NCBI GenBank assembly: GCA_011523725.1
Contig: WTGD01000372.1
Coordinates: forward strand, 1-10,253
From: Nitrospinota bacterium
GTDB lineage: Bacteria > UBA8248
Reading direction: 5' to 3'
DNA: 10,253 bases
The position numbers were made by a program, and so were the translations under genes. A model generated the notes under the pieces. It ran no database searches, had not been told where the DNA came from, and saw nothing but the letters and a program-made list of their open reading frames with translations. Shown piece after piece: positions 1 through 6,588 of this stretch (positions are counted from its first letter, which is position 1; every line of letters starts with the position of its first letter).

Positions 1-446
1 CCCGACCCGATAAGCTCGGTCGCCCCGAACGGGATAGCTACTTTCTTCACTTGGTGTTCACTCACCACCAGGAAGAAGTAACTGAAAAGACCGCCCGTGA
101 ATCTCGATACGCTGGAACCGTCCTCCGCCCGCCCGGCCTCTCCCTTCTGGCTAAGAGGGAATCCGTCCATCGTGGTGGCGGATGCCGACGGCGAACCGGG
201 GATGTTGATGAGAATCGCGGCGAAGCTCCCCCCCGTCATTCCCCCTGCGAAGACGCCCAGCAGGAGCGCCACGGCGGTCGTAGGCTCCAGGATGAAGGTG
301 ACCGGGAACAGGATGATGATGCCGGCACTCGTCGTCAACCCCGGCATCATCCCGCAGATGAGGCCGTGCAGCGCGCCCAGGGCGGTGGCCAGAATGCTCG
401 TCGGCGCGAGGGCGAGGTAGAACCCCTGAAGCAGATCACCGTTCAT
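1..446 (-). CDS. tctA: TctA large membrane subunit of a tripartite tricarboxylate transporter (N-terminal part, cut by window edge)
   Basis: Reading from the ATG at 446 toward position 1, the frame stays open to the window edge and gives about 148 residues; the rest of this normally ~500-residue protein lies outside. It begins MNGDLLQGFYLALAP and contains GLICGMMPGLTTSAG (about residues 28-42), the conserved glycine/proline motif of the family, then hydrophobic helices, then GGMTGGSFAAILINIPGSP and MDGFPLSQKGEAGRA, all typical of TctA N-termini. TctA is the multi-helix inner-membrane channel subunit that works with TctB and the periplasmic TctC to bring in carboxylates using an ion gradient (family knowledge). 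The start lies 6 bases after the tctB stop, so the two are almost certainly cotranscribed and translationally coupled. No frameshift is seen in the visible part. The substrate cannot be told. Confidence 0.93.
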   Translation of the reverse strand, partial: MNGDLLQGFYLALAPTSILATALGALHGLICGMMPGLTTSAGIIILFPVTFILEPTTAVALLLGVFAGGMTGGSFAAILINIPGSPSASATTMDGFPLSQKGEAGRAEDGSSVSRFTGGLFSYFFLVVSEHQVKKVAIPFGATELIGS

Positions 447-452
447 GTGGCG

Positions 453-935
453 TCATCCCAGAAAACTCCCCCTCGGCAGGGGAAGCTGAAACAGGTCGCG
501 GAACAGGAAGAACAGGAACATGGGAACGAGGATCGCCAGAGCGAGAAGAACCAGTGGGCGGCGCTCGCCTGAAGTCCACATGAGAGCGGCAAAGAAGACG
601 GGCGTGGACCAGAAAAATCCAAACATCGAAAGCGCGAAGAAATAAAGTCCCGTGAGCAGCAGGCCGGCCGCTGCGCGGGTGATGCTGAAATTCTCGTTCG
701 TCGAAGGTTTTTCGGGTCTCAGGTCGGCGAGGCCGCCGGAGTCTTTGAGTCCCCTCATCCCCTGAATCAGGAGCATTACGGCGAGGGCGATGATCGAGAT
801 GGTGATCAGGTAGGGGAAAAAATGGGGGCCCGGCGCGTCGGTCGTGGTGCGCTTTGGAAGCAGGGTGGCGAGGCCGCCGTAGTAGAGCGTAAACCCGAGG
901 ATGACCACCCCGCCGACTATGTTTCTCAGACCCAT
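453..935 (-). CDS. tctB: TctB small membrane subunit of a tripartite tricarboxylate transporter
   Basis: This 160-residue protein matches the usual size of TctB/DUF1468 proteins. Four hydrophobic segments are visible at about residues 5-27, 41-60, 87-108 and 126-147, separated by a polar loop (about 61-86). The PGPHFFPYLI stretch near residue 36 is the typical motif after the first helix. It is the small inner-membrane partner of TctA; its exact role in transport is not well known. The gene sits between tctC (96-base gap) and tctA (6-base gap). The ATG at 935 has only a weak purine-rich stretch in front (GGACGGATTCGGG). Identification rests on topology, motif and position, since the family is poorly conserved in sequence. 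Confidence 0.92.
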   Translation of the reverse strand: MGLRNIVGGVVILGFTLYYGGLATLLPKRTTTDAPGPHFFPYLITISIIALAVMLLIQGMRGLKDSGGLADLRPEKPSTNENFSITRAAAGLLLTGLYFFALSMFGFFWSTPVFFAALMWTSGERRPLVLLALAILVPMFLFFLFRDLFQLPLPRGSFLG

Positions 936-977
936 CCCGAATCCGTCCGAAAGAAATGAATACGACTCGAAAACGAA

Positions 978-1006
978 GGCCGCCCCCTCGTCAGAGAGAG
1001 GCGGCC
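978..1006 (-). terminator. GC-rich hairpin between tctC and tctB, possible attenuator
   Basis: Left arm GGCCGCCCCCTC (978-989) and right arm GAGAGGCGGCC (996-1006) pair as a seven-pair GGCCGCC/GGCGGCC block plus a CTC/GAG block, around the short loop GTCAGA. Read on the minus strand, the stem is followed by TTCGTTTTCG, a broken T-tract (977-968). It lies just after the tctC stop. It could partly terminate transcription or protect the 3' end of the tctC message, giving more binding protein than membrane subunits. The interrupted T-run makes full termination unlikely. Confidence 0.5.
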
Positions 1007-1031
1007 CCCGTGTATTACACGATTGGCGTCC

Positions 1032-2006
1032 TTATTTCTTCACCTTGGACTTGTATACCCCCGTCGCCTTCATGATGTCGGCGACAATCTTGTCGCGTTT
1101 GGCGAGCATCTTGCCGAACTCTTCCGGCCCGCTCGGGTCGATCGTGAAGCCTTTCGTCTTGGCCAGTTTCTTGAATGCCGCCGAGTTGGCCGACTTCGTC
1201 ATGGCGTCGACGAGTTTCGCCTTCACCGCGGCGGGCGTTCCCTTCGGCACGCTCAAGCCCCGGAAGTGGTCGAAGTCGATGTCGTGGCCCATTTCCTTCA
1301 TGGTGGGCACGTCCGGGATGGCCGGGTTCCGCTTGCCCGTGATGTGGGTGATGATGCGGAACTTGTTCGCTTTCGCCAGACGAATCGCCCCCGTGAGAGG
1401 CGCTCCCATGGCGTCGACCTCGCCGCTCAGAAGCGCTGCGTTGCGCCGCTTGACGCCCAGGGGAACGAGGATGGCCTTGCACCCCGTCATGTCCGTAAAA
1501 ATGACCGCCGTTAAGTGCGTGGTGCTGCCGGTGCCCGCGTGTCCGATTTTGAGCGTGTTCGGCTTTTTCTTGCAGTCCGCCACGAAATCCTTGACCGTCT
1601 TCCATTTCGACTTGGCGTTCACCGCCACCGTCAAGGGCTGGAAGTGGACCCGCCCGATGTGGTCGAGCGCCGTGTAGTCCCACGGCACGTTGCCGATGTT
1701 CGTGGTGGTGAGAATGGAGGTGGAGTTCCAGGCCACGGTATAGCCGTCGGGCTTGGAGTTCTTCACGAACGTGTAGGTGACGGCCCCGCCCGCGCCGGTC
1801 TTGTTGATGGCCACCACGGGAACGCCGAGCTCTTTCGCCATGCCCTTGGCGAGCAGTCGCCCCTCGATGTCGGCGCCACCGCCCGCGCCGAAGGGAATGA
1901 TGAACTGGATCGGCTTCTCGGGATAGGCGGCCGAGGCGGTTTGCAGCGGCAGCGCGGCTGCGAAAACGGCTATCAGTACGGCACACACGATGCGAGACGG
2001 TTTCAT
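1032..2006 (-). CDS. tctC: TctC/Bug-family periplasmic solute-binding protein
   Basis: This 324-residue exported protein is the substrate receptor of the tripartite tricarboxylate transporter. Residues 1-26 (MKPSRIVCAVLIAVF to ASA) form a clear Sec signal peptide with a lysine/arginine n-region, hydrophobic core and ASA-A cleavage site. The mature protein starts AYPEKPIQFIIPFGAGGGAD, the hallmark of Bug/TctC proteins, where the PFGAGGG loop contacts the ligand carboxylate in known structures. Other family motifs are GAGGAVTY (about 77-84), KPDGYT, and IPDVPTMKEMG in the second lobe. I chose the ATG at 2006 because AAGGAG lies 8 bases upstream (2014-2019) and the signal peptide then has normal length; the frame could extend to 2048, but that adds a charged tail before the signal. 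It is the first gene of tctCBA. The ligand is probably a carboxylate but is not predictable from sequence. Confidence 0.95.
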   Translation of the reverse strand: MKPSRIVCAVLIAVFAAALPLQTASAAYPEKPIQFIIPFGAGGGADIEGRLLAKGMAKELGVPVVAINKTGAGGAVTYTFVKNSKPDGYTVAWNSTSILTTTNIGNVPWDYTALDHIGRVHFQPLTVAVNAKSKWKTVKDFVADCKKKPNTLKIGHAGTGSTTHLTAVIFTDMTGCKAILVPLGVKRRNAALLSGEVDAMGAPLTGAIRLAKANKFRIITHITGKRNPAIPDVPTMKEMGHDIDFDHFRGLSVPKGTPAAVKAKLVDAMTKSANSAAFKKLAKTKGFTIDPSGPEEFGKMLAKRDKIVADIMKATGVYKSKVKK

Positions 2007-2287
2007 TTGCTTACTCCTTTGATGAGAAAAGTGATGCTCCCGATTCATGGAACCCGGAAGCGTTCATATCGTTCCTGACGTTGGAAGCGCGCATTATCCC
2101 TCATTTCGGCGCGAGAATCCATCCCGGATTTTCAGAGGACGCGGCCCGGGGCGCCGGAGACGATGTGGAGGTGGGAACTGCGGGCAGATGCCGGAAATTG
2201 CGCCGAGGCGCGCTCAAATCATCGCAGATGCGGGCAAATGCGGCGGATTGAAACTTTTTTCAGTCATACTTGAGTCGCCGGCGCTCA

Positions 2288-2316
2288 TATATCTACCCAA
2301 GACCGTTGTATTACAA
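2288..2316 (-). promoter_or_regulatory. Candidate tctC promoter with overlapping GntR-like dyad
   Basis: On the minus strand TTGTAA (2316-2311) and GATATA (2293-2288) are spaced by 17 bases, a weak sigma70-like pair. The -35 part overlaps TTGTATTACAA (2306-2316), a perfect 5+1+5 dyad that fits the TNGTNNNACNA pattern bound by FadR/VanR-type GntR regulators (family knowledge). It lies about 280 bases before the tctC start, so the leader would be long. No regulator gene is present in the window. The match is short enough to occur by chance. Confidence 0.22.
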
Positions 2317-2345
2317 TAAGTTGCGAGAGAATCACTTTTCGGAAA

Positions 2346-2397
2346 TTTATCGAAAAACCTCGTGAATTTATCGATATTTATCGAATTTTTCGGAAAT
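2346..2397. repeat. Cluster of short AT-rich direct repeats
   Basis: TTTATCGA occurs three times, at 2346-2353, 2367-2374 and 2377-2384. In addition TTTTCGGAAATT occurs twice, starting at about 2335 and 2386, so the whole block looks like an imperfect duplication. It lies in the AT-rich part of the tctC upstream region. It could be regulator binding sites, a bent-DNA segment, or a decayed duplication. Confidence 0.5.
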
Positions 2398-2627
2398 TCC
2401 GATCCGGCGGAAAGCGCCGGTTCCGTCGCCGGTGGAATTTGGACCGCCATATCCATTTGCTTTGCTCTTCTGAAGTGCATCGAAATTCTCCCGGTTCGCG
2501 CGCCCGATCCTGCCCCACGCGAGCGCAAACCCGGTAACGGCAAATACGGGCAAATGCGCCTTGAAACCCGGCCGGGGCGCAGAGGACGCAACCCGAGAGT
2601 CGTTACCCCGCAGGCGAAGAAATGCCG

Positions 2628-3617
2628 CTACCCGCTTCGCATCGTTGCGAGAAGACTGCGTGCCACCCTCTCCCCGATGGCGTCGGGCGAACCTGCGACC
2701 AGCCCCGTCAGCGTCTCCTCGACTTGCGTGGCGAGTTTGACGAAAGGCTTCGCCAGCTTTCCCTTCCTGAAGGCGCCCGCGTAGTGCGCCTGAATCATGG
2801 CGCGCACATGGCGGGCATTTTCCGGGTTCTCTACCGTGGCAGGAGGCGGAGCGGAAGCATCCCTGCGAAAGAAGACGCTCGTGGCGCCGGCTGAGCGCTG
2901 CATGGTATCCGGCATCTCGACTAGACCCGCCAGACCCGCGCAGGCGCGCAAGGTCCAGGGATTGAAATTGAAGATATGGGCATAATGGAACATGTTGCCG
3001 CGCGATTTCTCACGGCAATCGGTCTCGATGTTCGGTGTTTCGACGTAGAGCACGCCGCCCGGCTTGAGCCAGCAGGCGATCTGGGCGAGATATTTCACCG
3101 GATTGTTCAGATGCTCCAGCACATGGTTCAGGCGGATCAGGTCGAACTGGGCGGGCGCGAACAGATCGGGGGCAAGATTGGCGGTGCGCACGTCGAGTTT
3201 CATTTCCTCGCGACAAAAGGCGGCGTAGGAGAGGTTCGGTTCGATCCCCTTGACCGTCTTGCCGAGCCGCGCCATCACGAATGCGAACTCGCCCGAACCC
3301 GCCCCGACATCCAGCACATGCGCCACTGCGCCATACACATCCCGAAAGGTTCGCAGGTGGGATGCCACGCGACGGAAATTTCGCAGAATCTGGCGGCGGC
3401 GGGGTTTCGCGGCGCCCTTGTAGGCAATGCGGTAGTCCTGCGCATAGAATCGCGCCAATTCCGCATCGTCCGGGACCGGGTCATTGCGAACCAGCCCCGT
3501 CTCCATGCAAATCACAGTTCTGAGCGGCCGGCCGCGGCGGTCGGTCTCGGAAACCACTTCGTGCGTGCCCTCACGCCCGAGCGCCCACTCCATCGCTCTT
3601 TCGTCTGATATCAACAT
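2628..3617 (-). CDS. Class I SAM-dependent methyltransferase
   Basis: This 329-residue protein has a complete methyltransferase core. Motif I is VLDVGAGSGEF (101-111), which binds the methionine part of S-adenosylmethionine. GIEPN (124-128) provides the acidic residue for the adenosine ribose, FDLIRLNHVLEHL (158-170) is the motif after strand 4, and LKPGGVLYVETPN (184-196) is the post-core strand and loop. The pattern matches the Methyltransf_23/UbiE-like group. The N-terminus (VICMETGLVRNDPVPDDAELARFYAQDY, about 35-62) is the header seen in sugar- or small-molecule-modifying relatives; it keeps only one cysteine, so no zinc site is expected. The C-terminal ~100 residues are basic, helix-like and unassigned. 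It is transcribed away from two glycosyltransferase genes, which suggests methylation of a glycan or its precursor, but that is inference; the acceptor is unknown. The ATG at 3617 has GGAG about 13 bases upstream. Confidence 0.9.
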   Translation of the reverse strand: MLISDERAMEWALGREGTHEVVSETDRRGRPLRTVICMETGLVRNDPVPDDAELARFYAQDYRIAYKGAAKPRRRQILRNFRRVASHLRTFRDVYGAVAHVLDVGAGSGEFAFVMARLGKTVKGIEPNLSYAAFCREEMKLDVRTANLAPDLFAPAQFDLIRLNHVLEHLNNPVKYLAQIACWLKPGGVLYVETPNIETDCREKSRGNMFHYAHIFNFNPWTLRACAGLAGLVEMPDTMQRSAGATSVFFRRDASAPPPATVENPENARHVRAMIQAHYAGAFRKGKLAKPFVKLATQVEETLTGLVAGSPDAIGERVARSLLATMRSG

Positions 3618-4163
3618 GACCAGGCTGTAGCTCCGGCTTCGGCAGTCATTTATTTCACGAGGTTTCCCATCGCGGTCCTTGATTCCTGGAAGCTACCTTG
3701 CGCTCGCATGATTGGAACCTATCCCATCGCCAAGAGGACCCGCAAGCGACGGAATGAAGAGCAAAATATATCCGAGGAGAGGTTCTCCCCTGCGGGGCGC
3801 AATGATCCCTTTCCGTAGGGGCGGACCGGCGTGTCCGCCCGAGAATCAGATAAAACTCCGAAGGAAATGGTCGCACTACCCGCACCCTTCGCCGCACTTC
3901 CGCTTGCCCAATACAAGACCCAGCATGGCGATACCCGTTCCGCGTCGTTACTCCGTCGACGAAGAAATGCTACTATCCGCCCACTGAGATGGAACGGAGT
4001 TGTCCTTCGTGAATTGATGAAAAATTCTATGAATTTCTTCGCGAAACCGATAAATCGACCGAAGCGAAGAGTGGAAACGGCGTGAACCGAAACTCTGAAA
4101 TAACGTCGAGAGGCTGCTTGAAAGATCATCGCTCCCTGGCAAAGGCTACTTGGATAAGCGGAA
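3618..4163. other. Divergent intergenic region between methyltransferase and GT4 genes
   Basis: This 546-base gap separates divergently transcribed genes and must hold promoters for both, but I find no convincing -35/-10 pair. It contains a small CCCC-TGC-GGGG hairpin (3787-3797), a REP-like hairpin (3815-3841), and a perfect AAATTC-TAT-GAATTT dyad (4022-4036) in the AT-rich stretch before the GT4 gene. A 161-codon open frame (3719-4204 minus) reads straight through the repeat and overlaps the GT4 start, so I do not regard it as a gene. Confidence 0.6.
3815..3841. repeat. REP-like hairpin with GTAGGGG head
   Basis: GTAG (3815-3818) leads into the arm GGGCGGAC (3819-3826), the loop CGGCGT, and the arm GTCCGCCC (3833-3840), an eight-pair perfect stem. 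The GTAGGGGCGG head is the same as in the larger palindrome at 6561-6588, so this is one more member of that repeat family. Confidence 0.75.
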
Positions 4164-5354
4164 ATGAGCAAACCGGAAAAATCCCTGCGAATTGCCCTCG
4201 CCATTTCTCACTTGGGCGGCGGCGGGGCGGAGCGCTCTGTCCTGAGACTTGCTCGCGGATTGATTGAACGAGGGTATCGTGTGGATGTTCTCGTATTCGA
4301 AAATATAGACACGCTTGCGGACGAAATTCCTCCCGAGGCGCACTGCTCTTTATTGGCGCAGAAACGGATACATGGTTTTCGAGATCGCGCGCATCTCGCG
4401 AGACGCCTCGGTTTGAGAATACTGAAAAATCTGCGGACGGACTTGCTCAAAGACGCCCGCTCTATGGCCGCCTACATCGACGAGGAACGCCCGGATTGTA
4501 TTCTCCCCTCGCTCCCCAGGGCGAAATCGGCGACATTGATCGCACTCGGTTTCACCGGGCTGACCCCGGTAGTGATCCCGACAGTGCATAGCGTTCTCTT
4601 GAACAGAAAGCGCAGATTCCGAAAGCTATATTCGATTCTCTTCCCAGTTGCGGATCGGGTCGTCGCCGTATCGGAAGGCGTCGCCGACACCCTCGCTCTC
4701 GAACTTGGAATCCCCCGTGAAAGAATTTCCCGAATCTATAATCCGACTGACACTGCAGAAATCACAAAGCTGGCTCACTTTGTTCCCGATCATCCCTGGA
4801 TGTCGGACGATGGTCCCCCCGTTATTTTGAGCGCCGGAAGACTGGCGCGCGTCAAGGATTACCCAACCCTCTTACGGGCGTTCCGGCAGGTCTCCCGGAA
4901 TAGCGATGTCCGCCTGATTATTCTGGGGGAAGGGAACTGGCGGAAGAGGCTGGAGAAAATGACCCGAAAAATGGGGCTTCAGGAAAAAGTGTCCCTGCCC
5001 GGCTGGGTCTCAAACCCCTACGCCTTTATGAGTCGCGCTTCGCTGTTCGTTCTTTCGTCGAAGTATGAAGGTTTAGGCAATGTGCTGATCGAGGCGCTGG
5101 CGTGCGGCTGTCCGTGCGTAAGCACGAACTGTCCTTCCGGCCCGGCGGAGATTCTGGATAACGGCCGGTTTGGCCCGCTCGTTCCTGTGGGAGACGATTC
5201 TGCGCTGGCGGCGGCTATGAAACTCGTTCTCGATTCCCCGCCGGGTAAGGACAAGTTGCTCACTAGGGCGCAGGAATTCTCGCTCGACGCCTCGGTTGAT
5301 CAGTACGAGCACATGATTTTCGACCTGGTGCGCGCTCGCAGCCAGGAGCTTTGA
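4164..5354 (+). CDS. GT4-family glycosyltransferase
   Basis: This 396-residue protein has the two-domain GT-B layout of retaining family-4 glycosyltransferases, which move a sugar from a nucleotide-sugar donor onto a growing glycan at the cytoplasmic face of the membrane. The N-terminal domain opens with IALAISHLGGGGAERSVLRLA (10-30), the glycine-rich acceptor-side loop typical of the group. The C-terminal domain shows SAGRLARVKDYPTLLRAF (223-240), ILGEGNWRKRLEK (253-265), and the E-x7-E donor-binding motif in YEGLGNVLIEA (E302 and E310), followed by CGCPCVSTNCPSGPAEIL. Closest in pattern to N-acetylgalactosamine/galactose transferases of capsule and LPS loci, but donor and acceptor cannot be assigned. 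No signal peptide is seen. The start at 4164 has only a weak AAGCGGAA before it. The next gene downstream, 73 bases on, is a GT25 transferase on the same strand. Confidence 0.93.
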   Translation: MSKPEKSLRIALAISHLGGGGAERSVLRLARGLIERGYRVDVLVFENIDTLADEIPPEAHCSLLAQKRIHGFRDRAHLARRLGLRILKNLRTDLLKDARSMAAYIDEERPDCILPSLPRAKSATLIALGFTGLTPVVIPTVHSVLLNRKRRFRKLYSILFPVADRVVAVSEGVADTLALELGIPRERISRIYNPTDTAEITKLAHFVPDHPWMSDDGPPVILSAGRLARVKDYPTLLRAFRQVSRNSDVRLIILGEGNWRKRLEKMTRKMGLQEKVSLPGWVSNPYAFMSRASLFVLSSKYEGLGNVLIEALACGCPCVSTNCPSGPAEILDNGRFGPLVPVGDDSALAAAMKLVLDSPPGKDKLLTRAQEFSLDASVDQYEHMIFDLVRARSQEL

Positions 5355-5427
5355 AAATACGGGAGGATATGCGTCAGAATCATCCGGCGGATTTGTAAAA
5401 TATTCGCCACCACGAGGGGACCCGACA

Positions 5428-6216
5428 ATGAAAGCGTTCGTCATCAATCTCGCCCGCGCCGAAGATCGCCGACGCAGGATGCAGGAACAATTTACGTCGT
5501 TGGGTCTGGAAGCGACGTTTCACCCCGCCGTCGATGCCAAGGAACTCACTTCGGAGCACTACGCCCTGGTGGATAGGGAAACCCGGCGGCGGCTGGGACT
5601 CTGGCCCCAGGCCGACGGCTCGGTCGCCAACTGGATAAGCCAGCGCCGGGTGATGCGCGAAATCGTGGAGAACGGCCCCGAAACGGTCGCCATCTTCGAG
5701 GACGACGCCGTTTTATCGGAAGACCTCCCGGCGGTGCTGGACGCGCTCGAGCGCAGGCCGTTCGCCTTCGACGTCGTGAAGCTGAACCGGCGCTCGTCCA
5801 GAACCTTCATTCCCTGCGAACGTCTTTCGACGGGGCATCGGGCCGGTCGGGTGCGGTACCACGACTATGGGAATGAAGGCTACGTCATCACGCGCGAAGC
5901 GGCGCGGCATTTTCTTGAGAACACGCCCATGATGATGTGGGAAATCGACCAGGCGATCCCTCGTTTCTGGGAGAACGGGCTAAACGTGTTCTACGTCGAT
6001 CCGCCCGTCGTCTCGGAAGATGAGCGAAACGATTCCCAGATCGAACGCTATCGCGCACTTTCACGTAAAAAACAAAGGCGTAATGACGGTGTTATCTTTG
6101 TGGTATGGAGGCGCTTCGTGAGCGCCATCGCGCGGGACATCCGGCGGCGCGCGGCCTTCCGCCGCCTCCTGCGCGGAGAAATCGGGGTTACGCCGCCGGT
6201 GGACAAGGGCGCATGA
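5428..6216 (+). CDS. GT25-family (LPS-type) glycosyltransferase
   Basis: This 262-residue protein has the usual length and motif order of glycosyltransferase family 25, which adds galactose or related sugars to lipooligosaccharide. It begins KAFVINLARAEDRRRRM (2-18), the family's characteristic opening. SVANWISQRRVMREIVE (65-81) corresponds to the conserved helix, VAIFEDDAVLSEDL (87-100) carries the acidic EDD metal/nucleotide-sugar motif, and GNEGYVITREAARHFL (148-163) matches the G-x-x-GY-I-x-A-L segment. WEIDQAIPRFW (171-181) and VDPPVVSEDE follow as expected. The last ~45 residues are very basic with a short hydrophobic VIFVVW stretch, perhaps for membrane contact. The ATG at 5428 has a good GAGGGG 8 bases upstream. 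It likely forms a two-gene unit with the GT4 gene upstream; sugar and acceptor are unknown. Confidence 0.92.
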   Translation: MKAFVINLARAEDRRRRMQEQFTSLGLEATFHPAVDAKELTSEHYALVDRETRRRLGLWPQADGSVANWISQRRVMREIVENGPETVAIFEDDAVLSEDLPAVLDALERRPFAFDVVKLNRRSSRTFIPCERLSTGHRAGRVRYHDYGNEGYVITREAARHFLENTPMMMWEIDQAIPRFWENGLNVFYVDPPVVSEDERNDSQIERYRALSRKKQRRNDGVIFVVWRRFVSAIARDIRRRAAFRRLLRGEIGVTPPVDKGA

Positions 6217-6220
6217 GGGT

Positions 6221-6279
6221 GTAGGGACAGGCCTCCGTGCCTGTCCTGACGAAGGACAACCACGGAGGGTTGTCCCTAC
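6221..6279. repeat. Composite inverted pair of REP-like hairpins
   Basis: Two hairpins face each other. The left one pairs GGACAGGC (6225-6232) with GCCTGTCC (6239-6246) around CTCCGT. The right one pairs GGACAACC (6254-6261) with GGTTGTCC (6268-6275) around ACGGAG. The outer ends GTAGGGACA and TGTCCCTAC also match, so the two halves are inverted copies that differ at paired stem positions. The right half (6254-6281) recurs identically at 7881-7908, and 6230-6247 recurs at 7842-7859. Confidence 0.88.
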
Positions 6280-6326
6280 AAAACCATCGTGCCCGCCCGC
6301 GTCATACATCGCAGGGCTAACACACT

Positions 6327-6354
6327 GTGGGGACAGGTCGCGACCTGTCCCCAC
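6327..6354. repeat. Perfect 28-base palindrome
   Basis: The arm GTGGGGACAGGTCG (6327-6340) is followed at once by its exact reverse complement (6341-6354), with no loop. Its GTGGGGACAGG head resembles the GTAGGGACAGG head of the element at 6221. It probably belongs to the same REP-like superfamily. Confidence 0.85.
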
Positions 6355-6391
6355 GGTTTCCGCATCCTCTTGGTCCCGGATTGCAGATTGC

Positions 6392-6532
6392 CGTCATTCC
6401 GGCGCATGCCGGAATCCAGAGCGGACGAGAATGGACAAAAGCGTGTGCTCGGCTATCCGGTTAGGGCGGCGCGATTCCCTCGATCTCTGTTTCTTTGATC
6501 GGTGCTGGATTCCGGCATGCGCCGGAATGATG
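6392..6532. repeat. Inverted pair of 28-base CGTCATTCCGG repeats
   Basis: The copy at 6392-6419 (CGTCATTCCGG... to ...GGAATCCAG) and the copy at 6505-6532 are reverse complements that agree at 27 of 28 bases, with about 85 bases between them. Each copy is itself a hairpin with the arm ATTCCGGC. The right copy is also bracketed by TTTGATC (6494-6500) and GATCAAA (6532-6538). Repeats with this CATTCC...GGAATCCAG pattern are widespread in environmental proteobacterial genomes. Confidence 0.85.
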
Positions 6533-6560
6533 ATCAAAAGCGAAGGGACGCATATATACT

Positions 6561-6588
6561 GTAGGGGCGGTTCGCGAACCGCCCCTAC
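6561..6588. repeat. Perfect 28-base palindrome with GTAGGGGCGG head
   Basis: The arm GTAGGGGCGGTTCG (6561-6574) is followed directly by its exact reverse complement (6575-6588). It has the same build as the palindrome at 6327-6354: 14-base arms meeting at TCG/CGA. It ends 61 bases beyond the permease stop. Confidence 0.88.

Larger units (their letters stand above)
2007..2627. other. Intergenic region upstream of tctC
   Basis: This 621-base gap between the methyltransferase stop and the tctC start has no convincing gene. The middle (about 2248-2400) is AT-rich in an otherwise GC-rich window and is the most likely place for the tctC promoter. It holds repeated TTTATCGA words, a TTGTATTACAA dyad, and short repeats shared between the left flank (2133-2254) and right flank (2547-2589). 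Open frames across it (for example 2214-2591 minus, 2362-2784 plus) have no recognisable protein motif. No T-tract terminator for the methyltransferase is obvious; a GCGCC/GGCGC stem (2556-2580) around a CCCGGCCGGG palindrome could serve. Confidence 0.6.

Noticed and set aside
1015..1986. A 323-codon minus-strand frame overlapping tctC
   Set aside because: It is the alternative frame of tctC; its product is arginine/glycine/histidine-rich with no domain pattern, while the other frame gives a clear Bug-family protein.
2214..2591. Open frames in the tctC upstream region
   Set aside because: They cross the AT-rich repeats and have no ribosome site or conserved motif.
4022..4036. AAATTC-TAT-GAATTT dyad as an operator for the GT4 gene
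   Set aside because: Arms are only six AT-rich bases, no promoter could be placed beside it and no regulator is known here.
3719..4204. A 161-codon minus-strand frame in the divergent gap
   Set aside because: It reads through the REP-like hairpin, overlaps the GT4 start in antisense and shows no protein family pattern. A small real gene cannot be fully excluded.
5369..5398. A nine-residue mini-ORF (MRQNHPADL) between the two glycosyltransferase genes
   Set aside because: The GGGAGG before it is too close to the ATG, and the peptide has no feature of an attenuation leader.
6561..6588. The palindrome as an intrinsic terminator for the permease or GT25 gene
   Set aside because: No T-tract follows the stem on either strand, and the same unit type recurs elsewhere as a repeat.
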